NCBI GenBank assembly: GCA_003161435.1
Contig: PMOS01000044.1
Location: 36,824 to 100,823, forward strand
Reading direction: 5' to 3'
Length of the DNA: 64,000 bases
DNA from: Vulcanimicrobiota bacterium
GTDB lineage: Bacteria; Vulcanimicrobiota; Vulcanimicrobiia; Vulcanimicrobiales; Vulcanimicrobiaceae
Shown: piece after piece, positions 15,879 to 24,396 of the stretch
Position numbering within the stretch: position 1 is the first letter of the stretch
Layout: every line of letters begins with the position of its first letter
Notes under the pieces: generated by a model
Database searches by the model: none
What the model saw: the letters and a program-made list of their open reading frames with translations, nothing else
Told to the model about the DNA's origin: nothing
Program-made: the position numbers and the translations under genes

Positions 15879-17900
15879 ATGCCGATGCCTCGTCGCGTTG
15901 CAGCGCTGATCCTCATCTCGTGCGCGGCGCTTCCGTTGCCCGCGCTAGCGCTCGCGCAAGCTGGGGTCGGTTCGGGACCGGTGCCGTTCGAGCAGATTGC
16001 GTCGGCGTTGAACGCGGTGCACCAATTCTCGCAGGTTGCGCTGTCGCCGGACGGGCGGCGGTTCGCGTACGTCGAGACGGTCAACGATCGCAGTGCGATT
16101 CGGTTGGCCGACGTCGCGCGGCCGGCGTTCGCGCACACGATCACCGCCTGTCTCGGCCGTCGGTGCGACGAGAGCGACGTCGCGTGGTCGCCGGACGGCC
16201 GGCGCTTGGCGTTCGTCACCACCGACGCGAAAGGCCAGACGCAGGTCGCGGTCGAGGACTTCACGACCGCCGCGCCGGCCCGCGTGCTGACGCAGGCGAG
16301 GGGACCGCTCTCGACGCCACGCTGGTCGCCCGACGGAGCGCGGCTCGCGTTTCTCTACTCACCGGGTGCGCCCAAGACGCCGAGCCCGCTCAACCCGCGC
16401 ACGCCCGACGCCGGCGTCGTCGGCGGGAAGATCTACGAGCAGCGTCTCGCCGTCATTGCGGCCCGTGGTGGCCCGGCGCGGCTGCTCGGGCCGAACGACC
16501 TCAACGTCTACGAGTTCGACTGGTCACCCGACGGCACGCGTTTCGCCGCGACCGCCGCGCACGGCGACGGCGATGCGAACTGGTGGGTCGCCGAGCTCTA
16601 CGCGATTGATGAGAAGAGCGGTACCGCGACGACCATCCATCATCCGGACTTGCAGATCGCCTCGCCGCGCTGGTCGGGCGACGGGAAACGCATCGCCTTT
16701 ATCGGCGGAATCATGAGCGACGAAGCGATCACCGGCGGCGACGTGTTCGTCGTGCCGGCGAACGGCGGTGCGGCGACTGACGTGACGCCGAACCTGAAGG
16801 CGTCGGTGGTCACGATCGCGTGGAACGGTTCGCCCAATCGCGTGCTCGCCACCGAGCTCGCCGGCGACCGGATGGTGATCGCGTCGATCGACCCCGACCG
16901 CAAGCGCCAACAGCAGTTGTGGACCGGCCAGGAGACGATCTATGCCACCGGCTTCGCCGGGCTCGCACCGGGCGACGCCGGCGTCTCGGTGTCGCGCGAC
17001 GGCAAGGTCGCCGCGACGATACGCCAGTCGATCGCCGCGCCACCCGAGATCGCGATCGGCACGCTCGGCGCGCTGCACAACGTCACGTCGGCGAACGCGC
17101 GCACGCGGCGTTTGACCGGCGCGGCGCGCAGCCTGACGTGGATCAGCGAAGGTGCGAACGTGCAAGGCTGGTTGATCTTCCCGCCCGACGCGCAACCCGG
17201 CGTGAAGTACCCGGTCATCACCTACGTGCACGGCGGGCCGGCCTTCGCGCACTATCCGCTGTTTCCGAGCGGCGCGTTCGCCTTCGAAGCGACGCTGGCG
17301 GCGCGCGGTTACATCGTGTTCGAACCGAACCCGCGCGGCAGCTACGGTCAAGGCGAAGCGTTCACGCGCGCCAACGTGAAGGACTTCGGCTACGGCGATC
17401 TGCGCGACATCCTCGTCGGGCTCGACGCGGTCGGGCAGACGATCCCCGTCGACCCGAAACGCGTCGGGATCTTCGGCTGGAGCTACGGCGGTTACATGAC
17501 GATGTGGGCCGTCACGCAAACGAACCGCTTCAAAGCTGCGGTCAGCGGCGCGGGCCTGTCGGATTGGCTCAGCTACTACGGCACGAACGACATCGACACG
17601 TGGATGATTCCGTACTTCGGCAACAACATCTACGACGACGGCGCGGTCTACGCGCGCAGCTCGCCGATCAACTACATCAAGCAGGTGAAGACGCCGACGC
17701 TGATGGTCGCCGGCGACCGCGATGCCGAAGTGCCGGTGACCCAGTCGTACGAGTACTGGCACGCGTTGCGCGATCTCGGCGTCCCGACCGAGCTCGTGAT
17801 CTATCCCGGCGAAGGACACCTGTTCTACAAGCCGGCCGATCAGCAGGACGTCGCGCGGCGCGTCAGCGGCTGGTTCGATCGCTACTTGTCAGGCCAATAG
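15879..17900 (+). CDS. S9 family serine peptidase (acylaminoacyl-/dipeptidyl-peptidase type)
   Basis: A 673-residue exported peptidase; ATG 15879 is followed by a second ATG at 15885. Residues 1 to about 25 are a signal peptide ('ALILISCAALPLPALALAQA'). Residues about 45-400 form a TolB/DPP-IV-like propeller ('SPDGRRFAYVE', 'WSPDGTRFAATAAH'). The C-terminal alpha/beta-hydrolase has the nucleophile elbow 'GWSYGGYM' (Ser535), the acid in 'GDRDAEVP' (Asp615 likely) and His647 in 'GEGHLFY'. It cleaves short peptides outside the cytoplasm. All triad residues are intact. Confidence 0.92.
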   Translation: MPMPRRVAALILISCAALPLPALALAQAGVGSGPVPFEQIASALNAVHQFSQVALSPDGRRFAYVETVNDRSAIRLADVARPAFAHTITACLGRRCDESDVAWSPDGRRLAFVTTDAKGQTQVAVEDFTTAAPARVLTQARGPLSTPRWSPDGARLAFLYSPGAPKTPSPLNPRTPDAGVVGGKIYEQRLAVIAARGGPARLLGPNDLNVYEFDWSPDGTRFAATAAHGDGDANWWVAELYAIDEKSGTATTIHHPDLQIASPRWSGDGKRIAFIGGIMSDEAITGGDVFVVPANGGAATDVTPNLKASVVTIAWNGSPNRVLATELAGDRMVIASIDPDRKRQQQLWTGQETIYATGFAGLAPGDAGVSVSRDGKVAATIRQSIAAPPEIAIGTLGALHNVTSANARTRRLTGAARSLTWISEGANVQGWLIFPPDAQPGVKYPVITYVHGGPAFAHYPLFPSGAFAFEATLAARGYIVFEPNPRGSYGQGEAFTRANVKDFGYGDLRDILVGLDAVGQTIPVDPKRVGIFGWSYGGYMTMWAVTQTNRFKAAVSGAGLSDWLSYYGTNDIDTWMIPYFGNNIYDDGAVYARSSPINYIKQVKTPTLMVAGDRDAEVPVTQSYEYWHALRDLGVPTELVIYPGEGHLFYKPADQQDVARRVSGWFDRYLSGQ

Positions 17901-17987
17901 CGAGAAAAGCACATACCCTCCATCCTTGGAGGGAACGTGCTCGGTGACTTCCGTGTCGCTCTCGATCGGGACCGTCCGTAGTCCCAT
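17889..17987 (-). CDS. Possible 32-residue ORF containing a palindrome
   Basis: A short minus-strand frame from ATG 17987 to TGA 17889, downstream of the LuxR-type gene and overlapping the peptidase 3' end by 12 nt. The product has a mixed, protein-like composition ('VPIESDTEVTEHVPSKDGG') and a hydrophobic end. The frame is open only a little further upstream (to about 18020). The coding DNA includes the inverted repeat CCCTCC-ATCCTT-GGAGGG (17918-17935 region), which might instead be a transcription end for the peptidase. No ribosome site is evident. Confidence 0.3.
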   Translation of the reverse strand: MGLRTVPIESDTEVTEHVPSKDGGYVLFSLLA

Positions 17988-18041
17988 CCCGATGATAGCG
18001 TGGCCGACCCGGCCCGGCCATTCCTAGAAGTAGATAGTTGT

Positions 18042-18602
18042 CTAGGCGGCGGCGAGGCCGAGGACGGTTGCCACGATCGCGTTGCGCCGGGTGACGCCGA
18101 TCTTGGCACCGAGATTCTTGATGTGCTGGTGCACCGTGCCGTCGGTGATGTGCAGCCGGGCGGAGATCTCGCTGGTCGGGGCACCGCGCAGGACGAGGTC
18201 GAGGACCGCACCCTCGCGCGACGTCAGCGCGAAGCGCTTTATCGCGGATTCGACGAGATCGCGCCCGCGATACGTCTCGAGAAACAGGGCGTAGCGCATC
18301 TCCGGTGCACCGTGCAAGCGCAGGACGCGCAAGGCGAGATCGCGCCGGACGGCGATCACGGCCGAGTCGAAGGGTTGACCGTCGAGCAGTTGCTTGACCG
18401 CTATCGCCATATCGTCCGGCAAGCGCTCGACGTGCGTGTGCATCTCGCCGCCGCTGCGCAGATGGACGTCGAGGCTCGCATCGATGATGTAGAAATTCGG
18501 CGACTTGCGCGCAAGCACGGTTTCGAGCAGCCGCGCATCGCCGCTTCCGGCGCTGCGGCGCTCGAACATCCTCGTCGCGGGTTCGTACCCAGGAGACTGC
18601 AT
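18042..18602 (-). CDS. LuxR-family transcriptional regulator with N-terminal sensor domain
   Basis: About 186 residues if started at ATG 18602 (AAGGG about 6 nt upstream); ATG 18632 is an alternative. The N-terminal 100 residues ('SPNFYIIDASLDVHLRS') look like a PAS-type fold. The last 60 residues are a LuxR helix-turn-helix with 'LTSREGAVLDLVLRGAPTS' and 'GTVHQHIKNLGAKIGVTRR'. There is no receiver domain or kinase beside it, so it probably senses a ligand directly. It is divergent from the dimeric-barrel protein at 18800, its most likely target. Confidence 0.8.
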   Translation of the reverse strand: MQSPGYEPATRMFERRSAGSGDARLLETVLARKSPNFYIIDASLDVHLRSGGEMHTHVERLPDDMAIAVKQLLDGQPFDSAVIAVRRDLALRVLRLHGAPEMRYALFLETYRGRDLVESAIKRFALTSREGAVLDLVLRGAPTSEISARLHITDGTVHQHIKNLGAKIGVTRRNAIVATVLGLAAA

Positions 18603-18799
18603 GCGAGCCCTTCGTCGTCGTGGGTCCGTCATGAGCGACAGCCCAGGCCCAGTATCAGCCGCGGCGGTAACGCCCGAGGGTCCCGCCACGGCGACCGCCC
18701 GGCAGCATGCCATACCGGAAGCAATCTACCGTACGCCGGTCGAAGGAGCACGTTGCGCGCCGGGTCCTTTCGGCGCGTTCTGCGTGACGGAGATTCCAA

Positions 18800-19096
18800 A
18801 TGGCTGTTGGTTTAGTGCTGAAATTCGCCGGGATGAGTCAAAAAGAGTACGACGCGGTCGGCGCCGGGTTGAACATCAATCAAGAGGCCGGAACCGGCGA
18901 TTGGCCGGCCGGGCTCATCAGTCACTCTGCCGGTCCGACCGATGACGGCAACTTCGTGGTTTCCGAAGTGTGGGAGTCACGCGACGCGCAGGGCCGCTTC
19001 ATGCAAGGCCGCCTCGGCGCCGCACTCACCGCCGGCGGCGTCCGGACGACCCCGGACATGACATGGTACGAAGCGATCTCCAACTACCGCGCCTGA
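18800..19096 (+). CDS. Small ferredoxin-like-fold (dimeric alpha/beta-barrel) protein
   Basis: A 98-residue protein, ATG 18800 with GGAG 18789-18792 upstream. The pattern 'GLVLKFAGMSQKEYDAVGAGL … GLISHSAGPTDDGNFVVSEVWES … GRFMQGRLGAALTAGG' is that of small dimeric alpha/beta-barrel proteins, which include monooxygenases and stress proteins. No catalytic residues can be assigned. It is divergent from the LuxR-type regulator and convergent with the alkyltransferase gene. Confidence 0.6.
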   Translation: MAVGLVLKFAGMSQKEYDAVGAGLNINQEAGTGDWPAGLISHSAGPTDDGNFVVSEVWESRDAQGRFMQGRLGAALTAGGVRTTPDMTWYEAISNYRA

Positions 19097-19125
19097 CGAC
19101 GTCGTCGTACGTTCGACGCGTATGC

Positions 19126-19674
19126 TCAGTCGAAGAGCGACGGACCGGGGATAGGTTCGTAGCCTTCGATTTGGAGGAGGCGAAGCTTCGTCTTCACGCC
19201 GCCGCTGCCGGAGAAGCCGTGCATCCGGCCGTCGGCGGCGACGACGCGGTGGCAGGGCACGACGATCGGAAACGGGTTTTCGCCGAGCGCCTTGCCGACC
19301 TCGCGCGCGTCGCGCGGCGTTCCGACGCGCGCTGCGATCTCGCCATACGAGAGCGTTCGTCCCGGCGCGATCGTGCGCGTCACGTCGTAGACGCTGCGCT
19401 GAAACGCGGAGAGACCTTCTAGGTCGAGCTCGACGCCGGAGAGATCGCTGGGCTCACCGCGCAGTAACGCCCGAATCGCGATGATCGCTCGCTCGATCTC
19501 CGGTGCCGGCTGCACCTCGACGGCGCCTGCGAACCGGCGCAGCATGCGCGCGCGCGTCGCCGCCGCCGTAGATTCGGGCAGCTGCACGCCGGCGATCCCG
19601 CGCTCGCCCCACACGATGCCGAAGTCGCCGATCGCCGTCTCGAACAAGGCGCAGCCGTACGCCGTCATTACCAT
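19126..19674 (-). CDS. ogt: Methylated-DNA--protein-cysteine methyltransferase
   Basis: A 183-residue protein from ATG 19674 (ATG 19668 also possible; the frame is open to 19860 but the upstream part lacks family features). The C-terminal DNA-binding/methyltransferase domain shows 'FQRSVYDVTRTIAPGRTLSY', a helix-turn-helix region and the active-site 'PCHRVV' with acceptor Cys141. It repairs O6-alkylguanine by irreversible transfer to this cysteine. There is no Ada-type N-terminal domain, so it is of the constitutive Ogt type. Confidence 0.93.
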   Translation of the reverse strand: MVMTAYGCALFETAIGDFGIVWGERGIAGVQLPESTAAATRARMLRRFAGAVEVQPAPEIERAIIAIRALLRGEPSDLSGVELDLEGLSAFQRSVYDVTRTIAPGRTLSYGEIAARVGTPRDAREVGKALGENPFPIVVPCHRVVAADGRMHGFSGSGGVKTKLRLLQIEGYEPIPGPSLFD

Positions 19675-19838
19675 CGCTGCTGAAACACGAACCACCGTCC
19701 GTCGGCTGCATGTTCGCGACTCGCGGGTGCGGGAAGCGAGCAAGCCAGGTTCGGCGCGGCATGGCTCGAAGGAGCGTTGCCGGCTAATCTGGTGGGGTCG
19801 CCGACGGGTGCGACCGTCTTCATGCGGAGGGTTTGATC

Positions 19839-21809
19839 GTGTCCTCTCCTTCGGCTCCATTGGTTTCGACGCCGGCTCATCCGGCGAGCGTCGCGCTTGT
19901 GCTGACCAGCGGCTTTTACACGGGACCGCAGGACCAACTGCTGTATTCGACCACCGCGATCGCGGCGGCGTCCGACGGATCGGTCTGGCTGAGCTCGAAC
20001 GGCCTCTACGTCTTTAGCGCGTCCGAGGGCGGCTTCGTGCAGGCGTCGACCTGGAGCACCTACGGGACAACGCGCAGCGGCTTCGGCGCGTACATCGCGC
20101 CGGTGAACGCGCGGCTTGCGTACTTTCTGACGACGCAAGGCGGAGCGACAGGGGTCGCGCAGTACTCAGCCGGTACGACGTCGGCGATCGCCGCGCTGCC
20201 CGGCGGTGACGTCCCGAGCGCGATCACGGCGTCTGCCGACGACACGCTGTGGGCGACCGGCAGTTCCGGCACGGTCTACGCGTATGATTCAGCCGCCGGC
20301 ACGTGGGCGACGATCGGCGCACCGCCGGGACGACTCCTCTCGCTCTCGGTCGCCAACGCGTCGACGGTCTACGCTTTGACGTCCGCAGCCGGCGGTTCCG
20401 CGCTGTACGCATACGTAAACGGTGCGTGGGCGCATGCGGTGACGCCGTGTCCCTCCGATGCGACCTGGCTTGGTGGTTGTCTCGACGGATCGTACTGGGC
20501 CGCGGCCGGTTTCGGCCTGGTCCTCGTCCTCCCAGACGGCACGAGCCAAACGTTCCTCAAGCCCGCCGACGTAACGGTCATCGGCGGGTACACTGCGGCG
20601 AGCCGCTACGGCTGCTACTTCCTCGCCATCACCAAGGACCCGAAACTCGAGATCGGCATCAAGCTGGCAGGCTACGGCGTCACCGAGCAGCCGGCAGAGT
20701 CGTGGCCACCGATGAACGCCGATCAGCAGGCGGCGTACGCCGCGATCAACGTGAAGCTGAACATCGTCGACCCGGCCGGGGTGCGCGGGACGTACACCAA
20801 CATCAACGCCCCGTTGTCCGACTACTACTCGGGGGTCACGGGCATGGCGAACCCGCCCGGCGTCAGCCCCGGCGACTGGGCGATCGTGCAGACGCAGATC
20901 TCGAACGAACTCGAGTACGCGAAAGCCGTGCAGAACCTGTTCGCGAATCTCGTCGTGCTCAACCTCGAGATCGCGCAGATCCAGACGGACGAGTATGCCG
21001 CGGTCGTCGAGATGGTCGGACTGCCCGACAACCCCGATCAGCAGCCCCAGACGCTCGTATCGATCATCCTCGGCCAACTCGTCTCGACGTTGTTCAACGC
21101 GGCCGTGCTAGGCGCGCCACCGGAGGTCCAACAGCTGGTCTCGGTCGGCGAGTCGATCTACAATTTCGCGGCGACGGAAGAGGCGAAAAAGCGCGACGCC
21201 GCGAGTCGCAACGCCCAACTCCAGATCGCTTGCGCCGACCTCGCCGCGACGCTGGCCGACATGCAGACCGAAGCAGTGACGGCGACGTCGGCGTTCCAAA
21301 CCGCCATCCTGAGCGACTGGGGGATGCTGCAAGCCTGCGGTGTCTCGATCGTCTCGAACGTCTGGTACTGGCCGCCGAACTTCGATCCGAAGGTGTTGTC
21401 AGGCGCAGGCGCGGCGAACGCGCTGACCTTCTATCAGACGCTGATGCCGGCGAAGTGGCAGATCATGCAGATCGAGACGACGTTCATCCTCGGCACCGGC
21501 GGGACCACCGCGCCGCCGTACGTTCCGACATACGCGACGATGTATCAATACGAAGAGTCGGGCGGCGACGCGCTGGGCTGGTGGCAAGTCGTCACCGATC
21601 AGGGTGCCGATCCCGATCCGTTCACCCGGGGACCGTTCCCGAATCAAGCCCTCATCGAAGCGATCATGGCGCTGACGGAGCCGCAGGACTTCTACACCCG
21701 CACCAACGGCTGGCATCTTCCGGTCGCGACCATGGCCGGCTACGAGCCCGCGCCGGGCAACATCGGATTCCAACCCTGGGTGGATTCGTCCAAGCTCCTC
21801 GGCCGCTAA
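19839..21809 (+). CDS. Unrecognised protein: N-terminal propeller blades and long helical C-terminal region
   Basis: A 656-residue protein. GTG 19839 is chosen because GGAGG (19826-19830) lies 8 nt before it. There is no signal peptide. About residues 20-240 hold propeller-like blades ('AASDGSVWLSSNGLYVFS', 'ASADDTLWATGSSGTVYA'). About 290-510 is predominantly helical with heptad-like spacing and a hydrophobic stretch ('TLVSIILGQLVSTLFNAAVLG', about 403-423), followed by a beta-rich end with many Trp/Tyr/Pro. The combination of a binding propeller with a helical bundle containing one hydrophobic hairpin recalls alpha-helical pore-forming toxins, but no family is recognised. The HicAB genes follow 65 nt downstream. 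Confidence 0.6.
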   Translation: MSSPSAPLVSTPAHPASVALVLTSGFYTGPQDQLLYSTTAIAAASDGSVWLSSNGLYVFSASEGGFVQASTWSTYGTTRSGFGAYIAPVNARLAYFLTTQGGATGVAQYSAGTTSAIAALPGGDVPSAITASADDTLWATGSSGTVYAYDSAAGTWATIGAPPGRLLSLSVANASTVYALTSAAGGSALYAYVNGAWAHAVTPCPSDATWLGGCLDGSYWAAAGFGLVLVLPDGTSQTFLKPADVTVIGGYTAASRYGCYFLAITKDPKLEIGIKLAGYGVTEQPAESWPPMNADQQAAYAAINVKLNIVDPAGVRGTYTNINAPLSDYYSGVTGMANPPGVSPGDWAIVQTQISNELEYAKAVQNLFANLVVLNLEIAQIQTDEYAAVVEMVGLPDNPDQQPQTLVSIILGQLVSTLFNAAVLGAPPEVQQLVSVGESIYNFAATEEAKKRDAASRNAQLQIACADLAATLADMQTEAVTATSAFQTAILSDWGMLQACGVSIVSNVWYWPPNFDPKVLSGAGAANALTFYQTLMPAKWQIMQIETTFILGTGGTTAPPYVPTYATMYQYEESGGDALGWWQVVTDQGADPDPFTRGPFPNQALIEAIMALTEPQDFYTRTNGWHLPVATMAGYEPAPGNIGFQPWVDSSKLLGR

Positions 21810-21874
21810 ACCTCCGCGGACGGCTGGTGGCCGCCACTAGCCGTTCTCGTGCGCCGGTGGGATTGCGGAATGCA

Positions 21875-22069
21875 ATGCCACCACGTGTCCGCGAGGTAAA
21901 GAAACTTCTGCGCGAGCTCGGTTTCACTGTCGAACGACCGGGGAAGGGCGACCATACGGTCTTCTCCAATCCTACGACCGGCGAGAGCTACGCGCTCGAT
22001 GGAGCCGATAGTCATGAAGTTCCGCGTCCGGTGTGGGCGAAGCTCAAGAAGCGACTCGGGTTGAAGTAG
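21875..22069 (+). CDS. hicA: HicA-family mRNA interferase toxin
   Basis: A 64-residue protein with the HicA/YcfA dsRNA-binding fold: 'VREVKKLLRELGFTVERPGKGDHTVFSNP', where His27 is the catalytic residue of the family, and 'HEVPRPVWAKLKKRLGL' at the end. HicA cleaves mRNA independently of ribosomes unless bound by HicB. The hicB gene starts 7 nt downstream. The start ATG 21875 gives the standard length. Confidence 0.88.
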   Translation: MPPRVREVKKLLRELGFTVERPGKGDHTVFSNPTTGESYALDGADSHEVPRPVWAKLKKRLGLK

Positions 22070-22076
22070 GTTAGTG

Positions 22077-22313
22077 ATGTACGCAGTAGTGATCGAGTAC
22101 GACCCGCAAAACGGAAGCTATGGCGCCACGTCGCCGGATTTCGATGATCGTGTCATCGGTATCGGCAAGAGCTCGGACGAGGCTCTGAGCCGGTTCAACC
22201 ATGCACTCGAAGGATACATCGCCTTTCTGCTCGAGCGCGGCGAGCCGCTTCCGGAACCACATTACGCGGTAACGTCGGTCGTCGCTTCGCCACAGATCGC
22301 AGTATCACCGTAA
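22077..22313 (+). CDS. hicB: HicB-family antitoxin
   Basis: A 78-residue protein (GTG 22074 would add one residue). The partial RNase-H-like HicB fold is clear: 'YAVVIEYDPQNGSYGATSPDF', 'GIGKSSDEALSRFNHALEGYI', 'LLERGEPLPEP'. It neutralises the HicA product. No C-terminal DNA-binding domain is present, so autoregulation by this short form is uncertain. Confidence 0.88.
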   Translation: MYAVVIEYDPQNGSYGATSPDFDDRVIGIGKSSDEALSRFNHALEGYIAFLLERGEPLPEPHYAVTSVVASPQIAVSP

Positions 22314-22410
22314 GGGGCGTTCCCTAGCAGTTGGGTAAGGCGCGTTCGTAGCAGTCGTGCTTCGACTTGGCTCAGGAACCGCGTACTAGCGGCTCAGAAA
22401 TGACAGCATC
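22314..22410. other. Spacer with a degenerate dispersed repeat
   Basis: No gene. It contains 'gtgcttcgacttggctcagg' (22358 region), a diverged copy of the CTGAGC/GAAG repeat family, between the convergent hicB and isomerase genes. Confidence 0.4.
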
Positions 22411-23226
22411 CTACGTTTCGACGGCTTCGTAGCGGGTGACGGCCCGGTCGAGCCAGGCGTCGAGGTCGGCGGTTTCCCAAGCGCGGGCGTTGAGGATCTC
22501 GATCTCGATGTCGCCGCGGTAGCCGGCAGCCTCGGCCCAAGCGTGCATCGAGCGCAGGTCGATGCAGCCGTCGCCGATCATCGCGCGGTCGGCGGTGACG
22601 TCGCCCGTCGGCGTCGTCCAGTCGGAGACGTGGAACCCGCACAAGCGCTCGCCCGCGCGCGCGATCTCGCGTTCGACGGTCGCGTCCCAGAAGACGTGGT
22701 ACACGTCGCAGACGACGCCGACCGCCGGCGAGACGAAGCGTTCGGCGAGCCCGTTCGCTTCCTCGAGGCTCGCGACGACGGAACGTTCCGCGATCATCAT
22801 CGGATGGAGCGGCTCGATTGCGAGGCGCACGCCGCTGGCCGCCGCATCGTAGACCAGCGCCGCGATCCCGTCCGCGACCTGCGCGCGCGCGTCGGCCAGC
22901 GGCTGCCCCTCGGCGGGGCCGCACACGAGCACGAGGGCCGGCGCACCGAGCGCGGCGGCCTCTTCGATGGCCCGGCGGTTGTCGTCGATGCGCCGCACGC
23001 GCTCGGTCGCGCTCGGTGACGGAAAGAACCCGCCGCGGCATACGCTCGACACGCGCAGCCCAGCATCGCGTACCAGCGAGACGGCCCGCGCCAGTCCGGC
23101 CTCGGCGATCTTGTCGCGCCAGATCGCGATCGACGGGATCCCGCGCAGCACGCACGCGTCGACGGCGCGTTCCAGCGACCACGGCCTGCAAGTGTACTGG
23201 TTGAACGAGAGTCTTGCCCGGTCCAA
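22411..23226 (-). CDS. Sugar phosphate isomerase/epimerase family TIM-barrel protein
   Basis: A 271-residue protein of the AP-endonuclease-2/xylose-isomerase-like family. Metal ligands are visible in order: Glu in 'AIEPLHP', Asp and His in 'CDVYHVFWD', His in 'FHVSDW' and Glu in 'IEIEILNAR'. It starts at TTG 23226, directly after the stop of the DUF993 gene, and the first strand follows at once, so a later start is unlikely. Last gene of the minus-strand catabolic operon; it probably isomerises a sugar or cyclitol derivative. Confidence 0.85.
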   Translation of the reverse strand: MDRARLSFNQYTCRPWSLERAVDACVLRGIPSIAIWRDKIAEAGLARAVSLVRDAGLRVSSVCRGGFFPSPSATERVRRIDDNRRAIEEAAALGAPALVLVCGPAEGQPLADARAQVADGIAALVYDAAASGVRLAIEPLHPMMIAERSVVASLEEANGLAERFVSPAVGVVCDVYHVFWDATVEREIARAGERLCGFHVSDWTTPTGDVTADRAMIGDGCIDLRSMHAWAEAAGYRGDIEIEILNARAWETADLDAWLDRAVTRYEAVET

Positions 23227-24396
23227 CTACCTGATTCCGGCGACAGCGAAGACGAGCGCCGCACGCTCCGCGGCGGCTTCCTGGTCGACGATCAACCCGG
23301 CTGCGTCCGCGAGCTCTAACGCACGCGCCAAATGCACGATCGACCGCGCGCTCTCCGCCCCGCCGAGCATCCGGAAGTGCGGCTGAAAACCGTTGAGGTA
23401 CGCGAGGAATACGATCCCGGTCTTGTACGCATAGGTCGGAGCCGCGAACAGGTGGCGCGACAAGAGCACGGTCGGGGCCAGGATCGCGTCGTACCGCGCG
23501 CGGTCGCCGTCGTCGAGCGCAACCAGCGCCGCCCGCGCCGCCGGGGCGATCGCATCGAAGATTCCGAGCAACGCATCGCTGTGATGCTCACCGTCGCCGG
23601 CGATCAACTCCGGATAGTTGAAATCGTCGCCGGTATACACGCGAATGCCGGACGGCAACCGCCGTCGCAGATCGATCTCCCGCCCGGCGTCGAGCAGCGA
23701 GATCTTCACGCCGTCGATCTTTGCAGCGTTCGCGCGGACGATCTCCACGAACGTCTCCGTCGCACGGTCGAGGTCGCTGCTTCCCCAATAGCTGGCGAGT
23801 TGCGGATCGAACATCGGTCCCAGCCAATGCAAAATTGCCGGCCGGCTCAGCGCGTTCAGCACCGTCGCGTATACGCGAACGTAATCGTCGGGCCCACGCG
23901 CGGTTCGCGCCAGCGCGCGCGAGCACATCACGATCGCCGCGCACCCCTGAGCTTCGATGAAGGCGCACTGCTCGAGGAACGCGTGCTCGATCGCCTCGAG
24001 CCGCGGGGTCGGGACGGGGTCGAGCGCATCGGTCATCGCGCCGCAGGCGACCGTACCGCCGCACGATGTTGCTTCGGCCGCCGATCGCCGGATCAACTCG
24101 CGCGCATCGCCCACGTTCAAGCCCATTCCGCGCTGCGCGGTATCCATCGCTTCGGCGACCGCGAACCCGAGCGACCACAGGTGCCGCCGATACGCCAGGG
24201 TCGAATCCCAATCGACCGCACCGCCCAGGATCGGATCGATCGGCGAACGCGGGTCGCAAACGACGTGCGCCGCGGCGTACGCGACCCGCGTTCGCGGCGG
24301 CGCTTGCGGCGTCACCGCATGACGCGGCACGTCGCTCGGCGCCCAAGCCGCCAGCGTCCCGTCGGCTTGCGGTAACAGCAGCCGGGTGGCCAGCAT
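23227..24396 (-). CDS. DUF993 family protein (dihydrodipicolinate synthase/aldolase-like)
   Basis: A 389-residue protein from ATG 24396, overlapping the stop of the dehydrogenase gene by one base. It matches the DUF993 family as recalled: 'DPILGGAVDWDSTLAYRRHLW', 'AMDTAQRGMGLNW'-like 'RGMGLNVGDAREL', 'GVKISLLD' (the Lys position of Schiff-base aldolases) and 'YTGDDFNYPELIAGDG'. The barrel and lysine suggest a class I aldolase or dehydratase acting on a keto-sugar acid. It is embedded between an oxidoreductase and an isomerase, which supports sugar or cyclitol breakdown. Confidence 0.75.
   Translation of the reverse strand: MLATRLLLPQADGTLAAWAPSDVPRHAVTPQAPPRTRVAYAAAHVVCDPRSPIDPILGGAVDWDSTLAYRRHLWSLGFAVAEAMDTAQRGMGLNVGDARELIRRSAAEATSCGGTVACGAMTDALDPVPTPRLEAIEHAFLEQCAFIEAQGCAAIVMCSRALARTARGPDDYVRVYATVLNALSRPAILHWLGPMFDPQLASYWGSSDLDRATETFVEIVRANAAKIDGVKISLLDAGREIDLRRRLPSGIRVYTGDDFNYPELIAGDGEHHSDALLGIFDAIAPAARAALVALDDGDRARYDAILAPTVLLSRHLFAAPTYAYKTGIVFLAYLNGFQPHFRMLGGAESARSIVHLARALELADAAGLIVDQEAAAERAALVFAVAGIR

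Noticed and set aside
19839..21809. Toxin-like effector of a contact-dependent or tail-like system
   Set aside because: No delivery domain, no linked immunity gene with clear pairing and no secretion genes; kept only as an open question.
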